From contig JAFWRM010000032.1 of assembly GCA_017519975.1 (NCBI GenBank), positions 1 to 64,000 on the forward strand: a DNA stretch of 64,000 bases, read 5' to 3'. The stretch is from Oscillospiraceae bacterium (GTDB lineage: Bacteria > Bacillota > Clostridia > Oscillospirales > Oscillospiraceae). The position numbers and the translations under genes are program-made. The notes beneath the pieces are model-generated. The model did no database searches, was not told the DNA's origin, and saw only the letters and a list, made by a program, of their open reading frames with translations. Shown one piece after another: positions 45,636-53,581 of the stretch. How positions within the stretch are numbered: position 1 is the first letter of the stretch; each line of letters begins with the position of its first letter.

Positions 45636-46156
45636 AAAGGCACGCGCTGATCGTCGGGGAGCAGGGCGTCGGAAAAAGCACCCTGATCGCCCGCGTACGA
45701 CGGGAGATGGCCCTGCCGGAGGCGGGGCTCGAGACCGTGCGGGTGGCCGCGCCGCCCGAGGAGCCGGGAGCGCCGGTGTACATCTACCGCGTAGGCGGCC
45801 CGCGAACACAGAGCGACGAGAATCTGGCGGCCTTTGTCAGAAGCACCGGAAGACAGAGCTTCCCGGAGGTGTTCGACAGGTACGCGGCCTATCTGAGGCA
45901 GGACGCGCCGCACGCCGGACTGATCGTGCTGGATGAGCTGGGGTTTCTGGAATCGGACGCGGCGGAGTTCTGCCGCACGGTGCTGGATATGCTGGACGGG
46001 GACGTGCCCGTCCTGGCCGCCGTCAAGCCGAAGGATACGCCCTTTCTCACCGCGGTGCGGAACCATCCGAAGGCACAGGTGTTCCACATCGATGAGACGA
46101 ACCGGGACGCCCTGCCGGCCCAGGTCTTGGCTTTTTTTCAGGGTACCCTTTCGTAA
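45632..46156 (+). CDS. Small P-loop NTPase (THEP1/NTPase_1-like)
   Basis: A 174-aa nucleoside-triphosphatase with Walker A GEQGVGKST (residues 8-16) and Walker B LIVLDELGFLES. The fold resembles THEP1/NTPase_1, a family of nucleoside triphosphatases with uncertain physiological roles. Its ATG overlaps the stop of the binding protein (ATGA), so it is part of the importer operon. It might assist cofactor or metal insertion; that is inference. The adjacent terminator closes the operon. Confidence 0.85.
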   Translation: MKRHALIVGEQGVGKSTLIARVRREMALPEAGLETVRVAAPPEEPGAPVYIYRVGGPRTQSDENLAAFVRSTGRQSFPEVFDRYAAYLRQDAPHAGLIVLDELGFLESDAAEFCRTVLDMLDGDVPVLAAVKPKDTPFLTAVRNHPKAQVFHIDETNRDALPAQVLAFFQGTLS

Positions 46157-46231
46157 GGGGAGCGGACGCGCGCTGCGCATCGGAAGGATCGAAACCGTTG
46201 TTCCGCTTCGGCGTGAACGGAAAACGTACGC

Positions 46232-46270
46232 AGCGGCCCGGGCAGGCTTTCGCCGCCCGGGCCGCTTTCT
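46232..46270 (+). terminator. Terminator of the ABC importer operon
   Basis: Stem AGCGGCCCGGGC paired with GCCCGGGCCGCT, followed by TTCTGCCC; about 75 bp after the NTPase stop. Confidence 0.75.
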
Positions 46271-46281
46271 GCCCATTGTAA

Positions 46282-46307
46282 TTAACCATAACAAAATTAT
46301 GTAAATA
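46282..46307. repeat. AT-rich dyad site 2
   Basis: Left TTAACCATAAC, spacer AAA, right ATTATGTAAAT; imperfect left half. It lies 12 bp after the importer terminator and 12 bp before the first GC-rich repeat copy. Confidence 0.65.
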
Positions 46308-46318
46308 TATTGCTCATG

Positions 46319-46456
46319 GCCTTCTCCCTGAGGAGAAGGTGGTTCGGCTGAAGCCGAACCGGATGAGGTGTAGCTTTGGCAGAAGCCAAAGCGTCGTCAA
46401 GCCCCCTTTTGCGAAAGGGGGGGAAGGCCTGGCTTGGCCAGGCAGGGGGGATCGAC
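46319..46456. repeat. GC-rich intergenic repeat, copy 1
   Basis: 138-bp element made of successive small palindromes (CCTTCTCC/GGAGAAGG; GGTTCGGC/GCCGAACC; CTTTGGC/GCCAAAG; CCCCCTTTT/AAAGGGGG; CCTGGC/GCCAGG), ending GGGGGGATCGAC. It is repeated almost identically at 46537 and carries no gene. It is a dispersed mobile-type intergenic repeat. Confidence 0.9.
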
Positions 46457-46536
46457 CACAGCTTGCGAGGACGCAGCGAGCGATATGGAGCTTGTGACGA
46501 CGAAGCCTGCAAGGACGCCGACTGAGGGCTCGAAAA

Positions 46537-46673
46537 GCCTTCTCCTTGAGGAGAAGGTGGTTCGGCTGAAGCCGAACCGGATGAGGTGTGGCTTTGGCAG
46601 AAGCCAAAGCGTCGTCAAGCCCCCTTTTGCGAAAGGGGGGAAGGCCTGGCTTAGCCAGGCAGGGGGGATCGAC
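46537..46673. repeat. GC-rich intergenic repeat, copy 2
   Basis: 137-bp direct repeat of the element at 46319, differing at only a few positions, separated from it by 80 bp. The two form a tandem direct-repeat pair upstream of the transglutaminase lipoprotein gene. Confidence 0.9.
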
Positions 46674-46783
46674 TCCCCCCGTGAAAACCCGAATGTGCAG
46701 TATTCCGGCTGGCGCTTGCAAACTCTGCGTTCTCCCCCTATACTGTTTATCGTTAATGATCCTCATCCGCAAGGAGGATGCTT

Positions 46784-48097
46784 ATGAAGAAAGTTCTGTG
46801 CCTGTTTCTCGCTGTGCTGCTATGCCTGACGCTCGCGGCCTGCGGCGGCAAAGACTCCGTGCCTCCGCCGGACGAGCCGATCGTTCCTTCCCAGCCCTCG
46901 GAACCGGACGAGCCGTCCCCGTCGAAGGAACCGGCCGACCCCGAGGAGGAACCGGCGGAAGACGGAGGGGACTGGCGCGCCTGGCGCTGGTATTCGGAAG
47001 ACCTGGAGCTGGGGGAGGGCGTGACCGTCTGTCTCTCCATGCTGGACGAGGGCATCGGCTACGGCGTGTATGATTCTTTCAGCGGGGACCGGATCGGCAC
47101 GCTGAACGCCCCGAAAAGCGCCGTGGATTTCTACGCCGGGGACGTCCTCTGCGCCGACCGCGACGGGCAGGGGCTGCTGGATATCGGTGTCGTGTTCGAA
47201 AACGGGCTGTCGTGGTGGTATGTGCTGGAGGACGGCACGGCCCCCTGGCCGGAGGACCCGACCGGCGGCTTTTCCCTGTATACGGCGGCAAGGGCCGACG
47301 CGGATCTTACCTGCTATCCCTACGAAACGCCGGAGGTGCCGTACATGACGCCCCTCGCCTGGGAGATCTATGAGGAGATCTGGCCGAAGGTGCAGGCGGT
47401 GGAGTACTTCCGTTACGACGCGGAGACCTGGGGTTACGACTATCTGGACCAGCTGCTCAACGCCTTCGGCGCCATAAGGATCCTGCACCCCGAAGCGGAG
47501 AATTACTTCATGCTGCGGGAACTGGTCGAAGGGGACATGGTGACGGCCATGGATTCGGATTACTCCTGCCGATGGGATCCCAACCGAAGCACGGATCTGG
47601 ACAAAGTCCGAGCCGGCGCCGAGGCTTTCGAGGAAAAGGTTCAGGAGATCCTGTCCGGCATTACGGATGAGATGACCGCCTATGAAAAATACTGGTACCT
47701 GGCCGCGGTGATCTCCGACAACGTGGAATACGACTCCACGGGCTTCACGGCGGTGGAATCGGCCCCCTGGGCCGGCGTCATGGGCGGATACGCCATCTGC
47801 TCCGGGTACGCCGCCGCCATGGAGTATCTGTGCAGCCGGGCCGGCCTGTACTGCCGCACGGTGAGCGGCTCCTCCGGCGGCGAGGGCCACGCCTGGAACC
47901 TGGTGAAGCTGCCGGAAGGCACCTACCATGTGGACGTGACCTGGGCGGACGGAAACGGCGCCCCCTGGAGCGCGGACTGGATGCGGTATTTCATGCTCAC
48001 CCAGGAACAGATCGAGGTCGACCACCTGATCGACGACGGCACCGTTGCCACGGGACAGCAACAGATATACGATAATAGTATTATGGTAAACAGATAA
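46784..48097 (+). CDS. Lipoprotein with intact transglutaminase-like domain
   Basis: A 437-aa lipoprotein (signal with LTLAAC, lipidated Cys20). The second of two adjacent ATGs is six bases from AAGGAGG and is preferred. An acidic Pro-rich linker and a unique middle region precede a transglutaminase/protease-like domain (about 285-410). That domain has the full triad: Cys in YAICSGYA, His in GHAWNLV, Asp in YHVDVTW. It probably acts on peptides or cross-links at the surface. Its last codons overlap AT-rich dyad site 3, which ends just before the stop. It is not followed by a co-directional partner in an operon. Confidence 0.85.
   Translation: MKKVLCLFLAVLLCLTLAACGGKDSVPPPDEPIVPSQPSEPDEPSPSKEPADPEEEPAEDGGDWRAWRWYSEDLELGEGVTVCLSMLDEGIGYGVYDSFSGDRIGTLNAPKSAVDFYAGDVLCADRDGQGLLDIGVVFENGLSWWYVLEDGTAPWPEDPTGGFSLYTAARADADLTCYPYETPEVPYMTPLAWEIYEEIWPKVQAVEYFRYDAETWGYDYLDQLLNAFGAIRILHPEAENYFMLRELVEGDMVTAMDSDYSCRWDPNRSTDLDKVRAGAEAFEEKVQEILSGITDEMTAYEKYWYLAAVISDNVEYDSTGFTAVESAPWAGVMGGYAICSGYAAAMEYLCSRAGLYCRTVSGSSGGEGHAWNLVKLPEGTYHVDVTWADGNGAPWSADWMRYFMLTQEQIEVDHLIDDGTVATGQQQIYDNSIMVNR
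48066..48092. repeat. AT-rich dyad site 3
   Basis: Left TATACGATAAT, spacer AGT, right ATTATGGTAAA. It is inside the last ten codons of the transglutaminase gene, so the protein's end is encoded by the repeat. Confidence 0.75.
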
Positions 48098-48127
48098 CGG
48101 CTTCTTTTCAGGTTCATACAGACCAAT

Positions 48128-48174
48128 AACAGGGACAGTTCCGGACTTTTGCCGGAAATGCCCCTGTTTTTTGC
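48128..48174 (+). terminator. Terminator downstream of the transglutaminase lipoprotein
   Basis: Nested stem AACAGGG...CCCCTGTT with inner TTCCGG...CCGGAA, followed by TTTTTTGCG. Confidence 0.85.
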
Positions 48175-48330
48175 GTTTTTACAGGTATTTTTCCTTGATT
48201 TTCGGAAAGCGTCATGCTATTTTGTGCTCTTCCGTTTGGAGCGGCGGCCCTGGCCGCCTCGAGAAACCGGATGAGGCGGAGAACCGGAACGGTATCGAAA
48301 TACTGAGATCATGAAGAAAGGAGCAGTCAC

Positions 48331-48612
48331 GTGCCGCTATATTGGGAGCCATTTCCGTTTATAACTTACCTGGATGTAAAAAACAGAATAACTGTTGATA
48401 TGACTGAAAAAAAACTCGCAGACGCGTACGCCGACGCGTCAAGGAAAACAATAGTTTTCCCGAATATGTACTCACGGATCATCTCCCGGGATGATAGGGC
48501 AATGAGAAGGCGGGGGCTGAAAAAACCGCGTTGGGACCTGGAACAACATGACGGACGAAAACCGCATTTTTCTGCTGCCTGCCGTACCGGTGGGCGGCAG
48601 AATGTGTTATAA
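48331..48612 (+). CDS. Doubtful small hypothetical protein
   Basis: GTG-initiated frame of 93 codons preceded by AAAGGAG at eight bases. The composition is mixed and no motif is recognised (MPLYWEPFPFITYLDV start). It occupies an otherwise empty 585-bp gap with AT-richer sequence than its neighbours. It may be a real orphan or chance. Confidence 0.25.
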   Translation: MPLYWEPFPFITYLDVKNRITVDMTEKKLADAYADASRKTIVFPNMYSRIISRDDRAMRRRGLKKPRWDLEQHDGRKPHFSAACRTGGRQNVL

Positions 48613-48683
48613 TACCTTAAATATACGTACTCTCCTGCTGGCGGCATGCCTTCCGGCATGGACGGTTCTTGCAGGGTGATCAT

Positions 48684-49424
48684 GTGGGAATGTTTCTGAA
48701 ACTTGCTTTTCTGTTCTTTATCGGGTCCGTGTTCGGGTGGGTCCTGGAGCTGTTTTTCCGGCGCTTCATCTCTTCGGCCAACCCGGAGCGAAAATGGATC
48801 AACCCCGGGTTCTGCACGGGGCCCTATGTGCCGCTGTACGGATGCGGCCTCTGCGTTCTGTATCTGCTGGCGCTGCTGGACGAACGGCAGTTCATCGCCG
48901 ATCCGACGCTGAACCGGATCTGCACGTTCGTGTTTATGGCTTTCGCCATGACGTCGATCGAATATGCCGTCGGGGTCGTGTGCTGCAAGGTGACCAAGGT
49001 ACGGCTGTGGGATTACTCGAACGAGTGGGGCAATCTTCAGGGCGTGATCTGCCCGAAGTTTTCCCTCGCCTGGGCGCTGCTGGCGATCCTGTACTTTTAC
49101 CTTGTGCATCCCCACACGAAGCAGGCGCTCACGTGGCTCTCCAGGAATCTGGCCTTTTCCTTTGTGATCGGGCTGTTCTTCGGGGTGTTCATCATCGATA
49201 TGGTGCATTCGGCGCAGCTGGTCTCCAGGCTGAAGAAGTTTGCGGATGAATATGACGTCGTCGTACGGTACGAGGCGGTAAAGCAGAGCGTCCGCCGCCG
49301 CGCCGAAGAGGCGAAGGAACGCTACCGGTTTTTCCGCCCGTTCCGCAGCGATCTGCCGCTGACGGAGCATCTGTTGGAATTGAAGGCCACCTTTGAGCAG
49401 GTGAGGAAAAGACTGCGCGGGTGA
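48684..49424 (+). CDS. ABC_trans_CmpB family membrane protein
   Basis: About 246-aa polytopic protein of the CmpB-like 'putative ABC-transporter type IV' family common in Clostridia. Conserved motifs: LFFIGSVFGWVLEL, NPGFCTGPYVPLYGCG and YSNEWGNLQGVICPKFSLAWALL, then a C-terminal cytoplasmic helical tail rich in Arg and Glu. GTG at 48684 is the most likely start (AGGGTG upstream); ATG at 48690 is an alternative. No ATPase partner adjoins. Function is uncharacterised. Confidence 0.85.
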   Translation: MGMFLKLAFLFFIGSVFGWVLELFFRRFISSANPERKWINPGFCTGPYVPLYGCGLCVLYLLALLDERQFIADPTLNRICTFVFMAFAMTSIEYAVGVVCCKVTKVRLWDYSNEWGNLQGVICPKFSLAWALLAILYFYLVHPHTKQALTWLSRNLAFSFVIGLFFGVFIIDMVHSAQLVSRLKKFADEYDVVVRYEAVKQSVRRRAEEAKERYRFFRPFRSDLPLTEHLLELKATFEQVRKRLRG

Positions 49425-49558
49425 AAACCGCCGTCCGGCGGGAACGGCATCGGAAAGGATAAGAAAAGCACCACGCCGTCGTACCTGAACTCCCGGAGAG
49501 ACTACAGCAGAACATCTCCTTCATCATCGGGCAGGCCCGGGAAGAGAGAAGTGCGAGA

Positions 49559-49583
49559 TAACTATAAGATTATTATTGTAAAC
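49559..49583. repeat. AT-rich dyad site 4
   Basis: Left TAACTATAAG, spacer ATT, right ATTATTGTAAA. Placed 135 bp after the CmpB-family gene and 24 bp before the MBL gene start. Confidence 0.65.
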
Positions 49584-49606
49584 CAATTTTAAAAGGAGGG
49601 ACAGAC

Positions 49607-50896
49607 ATGCGCAGAGGCGGATGGGGCGGAACGATCCTGGTCATCGTGCTTGTTCTGGTCCTCCTATTATCTTTGAGTTCCGTATTCTCCGAGCATGAGG
49701 CGGATCTTCTTCCGGGGCAGGAGAGATGGAGCCCTCAGATGGTTCCGGAACCCGGGAAAGAGACCAATACCAAAGAAGAGCCGGCGGCTTCCGATGCGGA
49801 AAAGGAAGAACCGGAAGAGGAAAGAGCGGATTTTGAGATCCATTTTCTGGACGTCGGGCAGGGGGATGCCGCACTGGTGCTGTGCGACGGGCACGCCATG
49901 ATGATCGACGGAGGAAAAGCTGCGGATTCCCAGTTGACGTACGCCTATCTGGCCCAGCGTGAGATCGATCATCTGGATTACGTCGTATGCACCCATCCCC
50001 ATGACGATCACGCCGGCGGCCTGGCGGGCGCGCTGAACTACGCCACGGCGGACGTCGCCCTTTGTCCGGTCACCGAATACGATACCGTGGCTTTCCGGAA
50101 TTTTACCAAGTATCTGGACCGGCAGGGCGTTGCCCTCACGGTGCCCGCGGCCGGGGACGTGTTCCGCCTGGGAAGCGCCGAGGTCACGGTGCTCGGGCCC
50201 ACAGGCGAATACGAGATCGTCAACGACGGGTGCATCGTGCTGAAGATCGAATACGGGGAGACTTCCTTTCTGTTCACGGCGGACGCGGAGCTTGGAGAAG
50301 AGCAGGCGCTGCTGGCCGCGGGGGGCGATCTGAGAAGCACCGTACTGAAAGTGGGGCATCACGGGGGAGAGACTTCCACAAGCGAAGAGTTCCTGCGCGC
50401 CGTTGCTCCGGAATACGCCGTGATATCCGTGGGGAAAAACAACGGGTACGGGCATCCTTCCGAGGGCGTGCTGGGCCGCCTGAAAGACGCCGGGGTCGAG
50501 CTGTACCGGACGGATCTGCAGGGGACCGTGATCTGTACCAGCGACGGGAAAGCGGTCACCTTCCGCACGGAAAGAAAGACGGACAAGGATTCGTTTGAGC
50601 ATCCCGGCGTCATGATCCTGCCCGAACCGGTCGACCCGGTGGACCCCGGGGAAAAGACGGACGGGACGGACGGAGAGGTCGCCCCGGAGCCGGATCAGCC
50701 AAACGGCACCGAAGAGGAAAAGACGGTGCAGGAAAGGACGTACACGTATATCCTGAACACCAATACCTACGTGTTCCATGAGCCCTACTGCCCCAGCGTC
50801 AGCCAGATGAGCGAGAAGAACAAGCAAGTGTACGAGGGGACGCGGGACGAGATCATCGCGATGGGATTCCGTCCGTGCGAGAGGTGCTACCCATAA
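49607..50896 (+). CDS. ComEC/Rec2-like MBL-fold hydrolase with C-terminal Cys-rich domain
   Basis: A 429-aa protein. An N-terminal membrane/signal segment (TILVIVLVLVLLLSLSS) and an acidic linker precede a metallo-beta-lactamase domain (about 80-325). That domain has VGQGDAAL and the metal motif THPHDDHAGG, with GHHGGETST further on, as in ComEC-type extracellular nucleases. A second disordered stretch leads to a C-terminal segment with spaced Cys (HEPYCPSV, CERCYP) resembling the Ada-type metal-binding/excalibur-like repeat. Start ATG with AAAAGGAGGG. It stands alone between two dyads, with no competence genes nearby. Confidence 0.88.
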   Translation: MRRGGWGGTILVIVLVLVLLLSLSSVFSEHEADLLPGQERWSPQMVPEPGKETNTKEEPAASDAEKEEPEEERADFEIHFLDVGQGDAALVLCDGHAMMIDGGKAADSQLTYAYLAQREIDHLDYVVCTHPHDDHAGGLAGALNYATADVALCPVTEYDTVAFRNFTKYLDRQGVALTVPAAGDVFRLGSAEVTVLGPTGEYEIVNDGCIVLKIEYGETSFLFTADAELGEEQALLAAGGDLRSTVLKVGHHGGETSTSEEFLRAVAPEYAVISVGKNNGYGHPSEGVLGRLKDAGVELYRTDLQGTVICTSDGKAVTFRTERKTDKDSFEHPGVMILPEPVDPVDPGEKTDGTDGEVAPEPDQPNGTEEEKTVQERTYTYILNTNTYVFHEPYCPSVSQMSEKNKQVYEGTRDEIIAMGFRPCERCYP

Positions 50897-50937
50897 CGAA
50901 AGTCATTCGGCACAGATGGAAAAAGAAGACGGGACAG

Positions 50938-50962
50938 TTTACTATAATTAAATTATTGTAAA
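50938..50962. repeat. AT-rich dyad site 5
   Basis: Left TTTACTATAAT, spacer TAA, right ATTATTGTAAA; the cleanest copy, symmetrical except one position. It is 41 bp after the MBL gene stop and 66 bp before the flavodoxin-like gene. Confidence 0.8.
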
Positions 50963-51028
50963 TAATAGGTCCTTCCCACAGGCAGGGAAGGACGAGCGGG
51001 GAATTGCGAGCAGAAAGGGGACAGATCG

Positions 51029-51601
51029 ATGAAGAAGGTAGCGGTCGTATGGTCCAGCCCAAATACGGATGGAATGACGGCGGCGGCAAAGGACCGGTTC
51101 ATTGCCGGCCTGACGGAAGAGGGAACGGTCGAGGTGGAGGAGATCCATCTGAACCGGAAGAAGATCGGGCAGTGCATGGCCTGCGGCGACGGGTGGGGCG
51201 CCTGTCGGTCGAAGGGCGTCTGCGTGATCCAGGACGATTTTGCGGAGATCTATCGGACGCTGAAGGAGGCTGACGGCATCGTCTGGGTCAGCGCCGTATA
51301 CTGGTGGGAGATGACGGAGTGCTTCAAGGCGTTCTTCGACCGGCTGCGCCGGTGCGACGGATTCACCAACCGTTTTCTTGCCGAAAAGCGCTGCGTACTG
51401 ATCGCCTGCGCCGGCGGAACAGGCCGGGGCGTGATCGACTGCCTGCAGCAGTTCGAGCGCGGTCTGACCCACATGGGTATGCGCGTGTACGACCGGATCC
51501 CCGTGGAACGGTACAACAGGGATTACATGCTGCCGGCTCTTGTCGAAGCGGGCAAGACGTACGCGGAGCGGCTGGAGACCGGTTTCGACATGTATTACTG
51601 A
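51029..51601 (+). CDS. Flavodoxin-fold NAD(P)H-dependent oxidoreductase (FMN reductase-like)
   Basis: A 190-aa protein of the NADPH-dependent FMN reductase/iron-sulfur flavoprotein type. The N-terminal phosphate loop SSPNTDGMTAAAKD is followed by a Cys cluster (QCMACGDGWGACRSKGVC) like that of Isf-type flavoproteins, which could hold an Fe-S cluster. WVSAVYWWEMTECFKAFFDR is typical of the FMN-binding region. It starts after AAAGGGGACAG and lies alone between dyads 5 and 6. The electron partner is unknown. Confidence 0.87.
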   Translation: MKKVAVVWSSPNTDGMTAAAKDRFIAGLTEEGTVEVEEIHLNRKKIGQCMACGDGWGACRSKGVCVIQDDFAEIYRTLKEADGIVWVSAVYWWEMTECFKAFFDRLRRCDGFTNRFLAEKRCVLIACAGGTGRGVIDCLQQFERGLTHMGMRVYDRIPVERYNRDYMLPALVEAGKTYAERLETGFDMYY

Positions 51602-51617
51602 GGAGAAGACAGACGAG

Positions 51618-51642
51618 TTTACAATAAAATTATTATTGCAAA
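51618..51642. repeat. AT-rich dyad site 6
   Basis: Left TTTACAATAAA, spacer ATT, right ATTATTGCAAA; 17 bp after the flavodoxin-like gene stop. Confidence 0.75.
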
Positions 51643-51691
51643 CTATTGATAACGCAGACAGCGTTTTCACAGGCTGTTCGGCCCTGAAGTC

Positions 51692-51745
51692 GATCCCCCC
51701 GGTCCGGCCGGAGCTGAACCACCCCCCTTTACGAAAAGGGGGCAG
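51692..51745. repeat. Partial GC-rich repeat, inverted copy 3
   Basis: Begins GTCGATCCCCCC and contains CCACCCCCCTTTACGAAAAGGGGG, matching in reverse orientation the end of the 46.3-46.7 kb repeat. It is truncated and more diverged. It again sits close behind a dyad site. Confidence 0.65.
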
Positions 51746-51818
51746 GACGGCGGCAGCAGGTCGCGGCGCAAGTTGACATGATTATTATTCTGCGGAAAGA
51801 ACCGACGGAGGTCACTCG

Positions 51819-52463
51819 TTGAAAAAGGAACTGGAGCATTTTACCATCGACGGCAGCCTGGGTGGGCAGCAGGAATGGTTTTCGGAATACTGGATGAAGA
51901 TCGGCGGATGCGGAGCCGTTACGGCCTGTGACGTCTGCATCTGTCTGGCCCGGTATCACGGCCGGCCGGAAGCCTGCCCCTTTGACGCGTGGAATTTCAC
52001 GAAGGAGGATTATCTGGCCTTCGGCGAGAAGATGCGCCCCTATCTCAGCCCCCGTCCCACCGGCATCGACCGTACGGAGATCTACGTGGAAGGGTTCCGC
52101 CGGTACCTTGCCGACGCGGGCGTCGCCGGCGTCGGCTTCCGTGAGGTCAGCGGGAAGGAGGACGTCGAGACCGCCGTGCGCGAGGTGCGGCAGCAGATCG
52201 ACCGGGGCCTGCCCATCCCGTACCTGATGCTGATGCACAGGGACAAGGAACTGGACGACTACATGTGGCACTGGTTCCTGCTGGAGGGGTACGACGAGAC
52301 GGACGAGGGTTTCCTGGTGAAGGTCGTGACCTACGGCACAGGAAAATGGATGGATCTGCGGCACCTGTGGCGCACCTGCCGGCCGAGAAAGGGCGGCTTC
52401 GTCCTGCTGGAGGTGGAGCCTGAGAGCGGCGCGGATCCGGGGCCGGATCCGCGCGGAGGATGA
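51819..52463 (+). CDS. Papain-like (C39-type) cysteine peptidase family protein, uncharacterised
   Basis: A 214-aa cytoplasmic-looking protein with no signal. Motif GGCGAVTACDVC (Cys31) matches the nucleophile block of papain-like/C39-type peptidases, and MWHWFLLEGYDE near residue 150 carries the expected His. The rest (FTIDGSLGGQQEWFSEYW) is a family-specific N-terminus. TTG start with GACGGAGGTC. The stop overlaps the aldo/keto reductase start (ATGA), so the two are coupled. Substrate and role are unknown. Confidence 0.75.
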   Translation: MKKELEHFTIDGSLGGQQEWFSEYWMKIGGCGAVTACDVCICLARYHGRPEACPFDAWNFTKEDYLAFGEKMRPYLSPRPTGIDRTEIYVEGFRRYLADAGVAGVGFREVSGKEDVETAVREVRQQIDRGLPIPYLMLMHRDKELDDYMWHWFLLEGYDETDEGFLVKVVTYGTGKWMDLRHLWRTCRPRKGGFVLLEVEPESGADPGPDPRGG

Positions 52464-52465
52464 CC

Positions 52466-53575
52466 ATGGAAAGAAACGCGCATATCAACAAGCTGGGCTT
52501 CGGCTTTCTGCGGCTGCCGGAGACGGACGGAGAACCGGACTGGCGCGCGGTCGACGAGATGACGGATGCGTATCTCGCCGGCGGCGGACAGTGGTTCGAT
52601 ACCTGCTATACCTATCTGAACGGGCGAAGCGAACAGGCGATCCGCCGGTGCGTGACGGAGAGATACGCGCGGGAGAGCTTCCGCCTTGTGGAGAAGCTGC
52701 CGGGCTATCTGTGCCGCACCTATGAGGACTGCCGGCGCTATTTCCGGGAGGAGCAGCGCCGGTGCGGCACCGATTTCTTCGATATCTTCATGCTGCACTG
52801 GCTCAACCGGGAGAATTATGAGATCGCGGAGCGGGTGGACGAGTTCCGCTTCCTCCGGGAGGTGAAGCAGGGCGGATGCGCCGGGCGCATCGGGTTTTCG
52901 TGGCACGACAGCGCGTCGCTGCTGGACGATGTGCTGAGCCGGCATCCCGAGGTGGACGTGGTGCTGATGCAGATCAACTACCTGGACTGGGAGTCCGCCG
53001 GCATCGAATCGAGAAAATGCTATGAAACGGCGGTAAAGCACGGGAAAAGCGTTTTCGTGATGGAGCCCGTGAAGGGCGGCACACTGGCGAAGCTGCCGCC
53101 GGAGGCGGAACGGATCCTGCGGGCGCTGGCGCCGGAACGGACGCCTTCGGACTGGGCGCTGAGGTTCGTCCAGTCGCTGCCGGGGGTGGAGGTCTGCCTG
53201 AGCGGCATGAACCGGGTGGAACAGGTGCGGGAGAATCTTGCGCCCTTCCCGCCGCTGACGGAAGCGGAGACGGAGGCGCTGCGGCAGGTAGCGGAAGTCC
53301 TGAGAAAAGGCGGCGGGGTGCCCTGCACCGGGTGCCGCTACTGCGTGAGCCACTGTCCGCAGCACATCGCCATACCGGATATCTTCGCCATGTTCAACGA
53401 GCTGCAGCGCTGGCCGGAAGAGGACTGGAAGATCCGGCCGGTGTACGAACAGACGGTGAAGAGCGGGGCGCGGGCCTCAGACTGCATCGCCTGCCGCAGC
53501 TGCGAAGGGCACTGCCCGCAGCACATCCCCATTTCCGAATGGATGCGCCGGGCGGCCCGGACGCTGGAAAGCTGA
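52466..53575 (+). CDS. Aldo/keto reductase with two C-terminal [4Fe-4S] motifs
   Basis: A 369-aa protein: aldo/keto reductase TIM barrel (WFDTCYTYLNG with Asp and Tyr, VEKLP with Lys, IFMLHW with His) fused to a ferredoxin-like tail with CTGCRYCVSHCP and CIACRSCEGHCP. Such Fe-S aldo/keto reductases are common in anaerobes, but their substrates are mostly unknown. The second ATG, six bases after GGAGG, is used. Translationally coupled to the upstream papain-like gene. Confidence 0.92.
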   Translation: MERNAHINKLGFGFLRLPETDGEPDWRAVDEMTDAYLAGGGQWFDTCYTYLNGRSEQAIRRCVTERYARESFRLVEKLPGYLCRTYEDCRRYFREEQRRCGTDFFDIFMLHWLNRENYEIAERVDEFRFLREVKQGGCAGRIGFSWHDSASLLDDVLSRHPEVDVVLMQINYLDWESAGIESRKCYETAVKHGKSVFVMEPVKGGTLAKLPPEAERILRALAPERTPSDWALRFVQSLPGVEVCLSGMNRVEQVRENLAPFPPLTEAETEALRQVAEVLRKGGGVPCTGCRYCVSHCPQHIAIPDIFAMFNELQRWPEEDWKIRPVYEQTVKSGARASDCIACRSCEGHCPQHIPISEWMRRAARTLES

Positions 53576-53581
53576 GTGCAC

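Noticed and set aside
46319..46673. CRISPR array
   Set aside because: The repeats are 137-138 bp with one 80-bp separator, not short repeats with regular spacers, and no cas genes adjoin.
42263..51642. Integron attC sites as the explanation for the dyads
   Set aside because: The arms do not contain the inverse core GTTRRRY/RYYYAAC motifs and no integron integrase is seen in the window; the resemblance is to dif-like sites or operators.
51770..51795. Possible seventh copy of the AT-rich dyad (GACATGATTATTATTCTG)
   Set aside because: It has no symmetrical second half and fits the 11-3-11 geometry poorly.
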